Assembly (NCBI GenBank): GCA_038250905.1
Contig: JBBSBV010000014.1
Span: 1 to 64,000 of the forward strand
Length of the DNA: 64,000 nucleotides
Source: JAENVU01 sp038250905
GTDB lineage: Bacteria; Actinomycetota; Acidimicrobiia; IMCC26256; JAENVU01
Direction of reading: 5' to 3'
A model generated the notes under the pieces. The model was not told where the DNA came from, ran no database searches, and saw only the letters and a list, made by a program, of their open reading frames with translations. The position numbers and the translations under genes are program-made. This document shows positions 60,812-64,000 of this stretch, piece by piece; the first letter of the stretch is position 1; the number at the start of each line of letters is the position of its first letter.

Positions 60812-61420
60812 GTGACCGCGGTCTACGCGGGGCCCGTCCAGCGACTCATCGACGAACTCGGTCGCCTCCCCGGCGTCGGTCCGAAGTCGGCGCAACGCAT
60901 CGCCTTCTATCTCCTGCGCGTCGCGCCCGAGGACGCCCGTCGCCTCGCCGGTTCGATCATCGAGGTGAAGGAGAAGATCAGCTGGTGTCGCCGGTGCTTC
61001 AACATCGCCGAAGGTGAACTGTGCCAGTTCTGTCTCGACGAACGGCGAGACCGGACCGTGATCTGTGTGGTCGAGGAACCACGCGACATCGTGGCGGTGG
61101 AGCGCACGCAGGAGTTCCGCGGTTCGTACCACGTGCTCCAGGGGACGATCTCGCCGATCGAGGGAATCGGTCCCGACCAGCTGCGGATCAAGGAACTGCT
61201 CGCCCGGGTCAAGGAGGACGGGGTGACCGAGGTGATCCTCGCCACTAATCCGAACACCGACGGCGAGGTCACCGCGATGTACCTGGCCCGCGCGCTCGGT
61301 GAGAGCGAACTGCGCGTGACCCGGTTGGCGAGCGGACTGCCCGTCGGCGGCGACCTCGAGTACGCCGACGAGGTCACCCTCGGTCGCGCCTTCGAAGGCC
61401 GCCGCCCCATCGACGCCTGA
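60812..61420 (+). CDS. recR: Recombination mediator RecR
   Basis: The 202-residue protein has a helix-hairpin-helix (RLPGVGPKSAQRIAF), the zinc site CRRCFNIAEGELCQFC, and a Toprim domain (VVEEPRDIVAVERTQEF, TNPNTDGEVTAMYL). RecR with RecO loads RecA on single-stranded DNA. GTG 60812 begins directly before the conserved region and lies 19 bases after the ybaB stop. Confidence 0.95.
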   Translation: MTAVYAGPVQRLIDELGRLPGVGPKSAQRIAFYLLRVAPEDARRLAGSIIEVKEKISWCRRCFNIAEGELCQFCLDERRDRTVICVVEEPRDIVAVERTQEFRGSYHVLQGTISPIEGIGPDQLRIKELLARVKEDGVTEVILATNPNTDGEVTAMYLARALGESELRVTRLASGLPVGGDLEYADEVTLGRAFEGRRPIDA

Positions 61421-61422
61421 GG

Positions 61423-62559
61423 TCAGTCGAGGGTGGCGCGGATGATCGCGCCGACCTGTTCGTGCTCGGTGAGGAAGCCGTCGTGGCCGTCGAGGGAATC
61501 GATGACGGTGAGCGCGCCGGCACCGGGGATGAGCGCGGCGAGTTCGCGCTGGAGTCGGAGCGGGTAGAGGCGGTCCGACGAGATGCCCGCCACGGCGACC
61601 CGTGCCGTGATCCGGCGCAACGCGGCGGGGATCCCACCCCGCCCTCGGCCGACGTCGTGGTGGTTCATCGCACGCGAGAGCGCGATGTAGGTGTTGGCGT
61701 CGAAACGGTGGGCGAGTCGTTCACCGTGGTAATCGAGATAGGACTCGATCGCGTAGCGACCACCGGTGAGGGGATCCTCGTCCCCCTGGCGGCCCCGACC
61801 GAACCGCTGGTCGAGTTCGATCTCGGAGCGGTAGGACACCTGACCGATTCCCCGCGCGAGCGCCATTCCCCGCCACGGACCCTCGCCCTGGGGCGCGTCG
61901 TAGTAGTCGCCGCCGGCAAAGGCGGGATCGGCGCGGATCGCGCGGATCTGCAGTGCGGAGAGCCCGATCTCCTCGGCGGTCGCCTGCGCACCACACGCGA
62001 TGATCACCGCGGTCGGCACCCGCTCCGGAAAGGACACCGCCCACTCGAGCGCCCGCTGGCCACCCATCGATCCACCGACGACCGCGGCCCACCGGCGGAT
62101 CCCGAGCTGGTTGGCGAGTGCCGCCTCGATCACCACCTGGTCGCGGATGGTGACCACCGGGAACGTGGATCCGTAGGGGCGTCCGGTCGCCGGGTTCGTC
62201 GACGCGGGGCCGGTGGTGCCCTGACACCCGCCGAGCACGTTCGGGCACACCACGAAGTACCGGTCGGTGTCGATCGCGAGGCCGGGACCGACGACGGCGG
62301 ACCACCAGCCCGGTTGCGCGTGGCCCGGGCCCGACGGTCCGGTCGCGTGGCTGTCGCCGGTCAACGCGTGGAGGACGAGCAGCGCGTTGCTGCCGGTGAC
62401 GTCGAGCTCGCCCCAGGTCTCGTAGGCCACCGTGATGTCCGCGAGGCGGCCCCCCGCTTCGAGCACGTGCGGGCGCGCGTCGAACAGCGTTACGAATCGG
62501 CGCCGACCGGGTGGATCACCAGGCCGCCAGGCGCTGGTGGTCGGTATCGGGGCGATCAC
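61423..62559 (-). CDS. metX: Homoserine O-acetyltransferase
   Basis: The 378-residue alpha/beta-hydrolase has the nucleophile elbow VVGGSMGGQRALEW, catalytic Asp in GISSDRLYPL, and His in DSLDGHDGFLTE. It acetylates homoserine for methionine synthesis. It is translated with metY, whose stop overlaps its GTG (62556-62559). Succinyl rather than acetyl donor use cannot be excluded from sequence alone. Confidence 0.93.
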   Translation of the reverse strand: MIAPIPTTSAWRPGDPPGRRRFVTLFDARPHVLEAGGRLADITVAYETWGELDVTGSNALLVLHALTGDSHATGPSGPGHAQPGWWSAVVGPGLAIDTDRYFVVCPNVLGGCQGTTGPASTNPATGRPYGSTFPVVTIRDQVVIEAALANQLGIRRWAAVVGGSMGGQRALEWAVSFPERVPTAVIIACGAQATAEEIGLSALQIRAIRADPAFAGGDYYDAPQGEGPWRGMALARGIGQVSYRSEIELDQRFGRGRQGDEDPLTGGRYAIESYLDYHGERLAHRFDANTYIALSRAMNHHDVGRGRGGIPAALRRITARVAVAGISSDRLYPLRLQRELAALIPGAGALTVIDSLDGHDGFLTEHEQVGAIIRATLD

Positions 62560-63854
62560 GCGCCTTTGGCGGCGCGGAATCCGGCTTCGAGGTCGGCGGT
62601 GATGTCGTCGATCGACTCGATACCGATCGAGAGCCGCACCAGTTCAGGAGTGACCCCGGCGCTGTCCTGCTCGTCCGGCGTCAGCTGCTGGTGGGTGGTG
62701 CTCGCCGGGTGGATCGCGAGGGTGCGGACGTCACCCACGTTGGCCAGGTGGCTGATCAGCTCGAGGCTGTTGATGAACGCCTTGCCGGCAACGAGGCCGC
62801 CCTTGATGCCGAACGCGATGATCGCGCCGTACCCGTTGGGCAGGTACTCCTTCGCCCGGCCGTGCCACTTGCTCGACTCGAGGCCCGGGTACGCGATCCA
62901 CTCCACCTCGTCGCGAGCTTCGAGCCACTGCGCGACCGCGAGCGCGTTCCGCGAATGGCGCTCCATTCGCAGGCTGAGCGTCTCGAGTCCCGGAATCATG
63001 AGGAACGCGTTGAACGGTGAGATGGCCGCGCCGATGTCGCGCAGGTAGGTGAGCCGGGCCTTGAGGATGTAGCGCGCCGGCCACAAGGCCTCGGGGAGCT
63101 GGGAGAACGCGAGTCCGTGGTAGCTCGGCTCGGGTTCGGTGAAGTTGGGGAACCGACCGCTGCCCTCGTAATCGAAGGTCCCGCCGTCGACGATGATGCC
63201 GCCGATCGACGTGCCGTGGCCGCCGATGAACTTGGTGGCCGAGTGCGTGACGATGTCGGCACCGTGGGCGAGCGGCTGGCAGAGATACGGCGATGCAAGC
63301 GTGTTGTCGATCACGAGCGGGATGCCCGCGGCGTGGGCGATCTCCGCGATGTTCTCGATGTCGAGGATGTCGCCCTTGGGGTTCCCGATGGTCTCGCCGT
63401 AGAACGCCTTCGTGTTGGGCCGGATCGCCGCCTTCCACGCGTCGAGGTCGTCGGGATCCGCGACGAAGGACACCTCGATACCCATCTTCGGGAACGTGTA
63501 GTGCAACTGGTTGTACGTCCCGCCGTAGAGCGACGAGCTGGCGACGATGTGGCCGCCGTTCTCGGCGAGGTTCAACAACGCGATCGTCTGGGCCGCCTGG
63601 CCGCTGCTGGTCGCGAGGGCGCCGATGCCACCTTCGAGGGCCGCGATCCGCTCTTCGAACACCGCCTGGGTGGGGTTCATGATCCGCGTGTAGATGTTGC
63701 CGAGTTCCGCCAGCCCGAAGAGGTTGGCGGCGTGCTCGGTGTCGCGGAAGACGTACGACGTGGTCTGGTAGATCGGGACCGCGCGGGCACCGGTGGTGGG
63801 GTCGGGCTCGGCCCCGGCGTGCACCTGACGCGTTTCGAAACCCCAATCGGCCAT
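62556..63854 (-). CDS. metY: O-acetylhomoserine sulfhydrylase
   Basis: The 432-residue PLP enzyme has SATKFIGGHGTSIGG with the cofactor lysine, YTRIMNPTQAVFEERIAALEGG, and SSGQAAQTIALLNLAE. It condenses O-acetylhomoserine with sulfide to form homocysteine. With metX it gives direct sulfhydrylation, and metF supplies the methyl for the last step. ATG 63854 has GAGGAG upstream. Confidence 0.94.
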   Translation of the reverse strand: MADWGFETRQVHAGAEPDPTTGARAVPIYQTTSYVFRDTEHAANLFGLAELGNIYTRIMNPTQAVFEERIAALEGGIGALATSSGQAAQTIALLNLAENGGHIVASSSLYGGTYNQLHYTFPKMGIEVSFVADPDDLDAWKAAIRPNTKAFYGETIGNPKGDILDIENIAEIAHAAGIPLVIDNTLASPYLCQPLAHGADIVTHSATKFIGGHGTSIGGIIVDGGTFDYEGSGRFPNFTEPEPSYHGLAFSQLPEALWPARYILKARLTYLRDIGAAISPFNAFLMIPGLETLSLRMERHSRNALAVAQWLEARDEVEWIAYPGLESSKWHGRAKEYLPNGYGAIIAFGIKGGLVAGKAFINSLELISHLANVGDVRTLAIHPASTTHQQLTPDEQDSAGVTPELVRLSIGIESIDDITADLEAGFRAAKGA

Positions 63855-63890
63855 GACTGCTCCTCAAGCGTGCGGCGTGCTGGACGGCGA

Positions 63891-63920
63891 ACGCTACGGG
63901 GGTCACGGCCGATCGGTCAA
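63891..63920 (-). promoter_or_regulatory. Possible metY promoter
   Basis: On the minus strand TTGACC (63915-63920) and TAGCGT (63891-63896) are 18 bases apart, giving a start near 63884 and a 30-base leader. No SAM or SAH riboswitch pattern was recognised in the short leader. Confidence 0.4.
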
Positions 63921-64000
63921 AGACTTGTCATGCACAGCGTCGGTCACGGGGCCCGAGTTGCGGGCTTCGTCCGGACATCCGCGCACGCGCCGCCCGGGCG

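Noticed and set aside
63855..64000. SAM or SAH riboswitch upstream of metY
   Set aside because: The visible leader is only about 30 bases with a plausible promoter; no conserved core was seen.

Overview
The window is a high-GC actinobacterial chromosome segment with no phage, insertion sequence or CRISPR array. GTG starts are common, neighbouring genes often overlap by 4 bases, and there is an orphan FrhB-type (coenzyme F420) iron-sulfur protein, two Rpf-type muralytic enzymes, DUF3151, and the phosphatase/DUF3090/SCO1664 trio. Together with a long SRP RNA (about 277 nt, with an Alu part), these point to a deep-branching actinobacterium, most likely Acidimicrobiia. The lineage is inference; no marker gene was aligned.

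Layout: 0-1 kb holds a tiny Ser-x-x repeat protein translationally coupled to a universal stress protein. 1-3.3 kb is an ABC ATPase/permease pair. 3.3-22 kb is rich in exported proteins: a beta-helix protein, a GT-C glycosyltransferase, two giant convergent multidomain proteins (eight FN3 domains in one, four Calx-beta domains in the other, both ending in a cysteine-dotted glycine-rich tail), a solute-binding lipoprotein, a delta-60/GGLHPFG repeat protein, a sulfatase-superfamily hydrolase, and two tandem Rpf/lysozyme-like enzymes behind a perfect Crp-type palindrome. 22-27 kb has UbiB-like kinase, Fpg/Nei-like glycosylase and lgt. 25.6-31 kb (minus) is a tight operon of GT2/GtrA, PMT-like glycosyltransferase, OmpR-type regulator and histidine kinase. 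31-34.5 kb is a MacB/FtsX-type exporter.

34.6-47 kb is mixed metabolism and transport: purE, nitronate monooxygenase, GDP-mannose 4,6-dehydratase, DUF3151, the conserved actinobacterial trio, a fatty-acyl-AMP ligase, NhaA, a ClC protein and the FrhB-like protein. 48.2-52.7 kb covers metals: csoR divergent from a copper P-type ATPase with an operator-like G-tract between -35 and -10, then an NRAMP-like transporter. 52.7-57.2 kb holds metF, two tRNA-Ser genes, tadA, and an ArsR/AHSA1 pair behind a palindromic promoter. 57.3-61.4 kb is the SRP RNA-dnaX-ybaB-recR block, and 61.4-63.9 kb is metY-metX for direct sulfhydrylation.

The parts most likely to be undescribed are (a) the 91-residue protein with serine at every third position for 22 turns, coupled to a stress protein, and (b) the tail-to-tail pair of giant surface proteins with a cysteine pair in every FN3 domain and a related, beta-interrupted glycine-rich tail.
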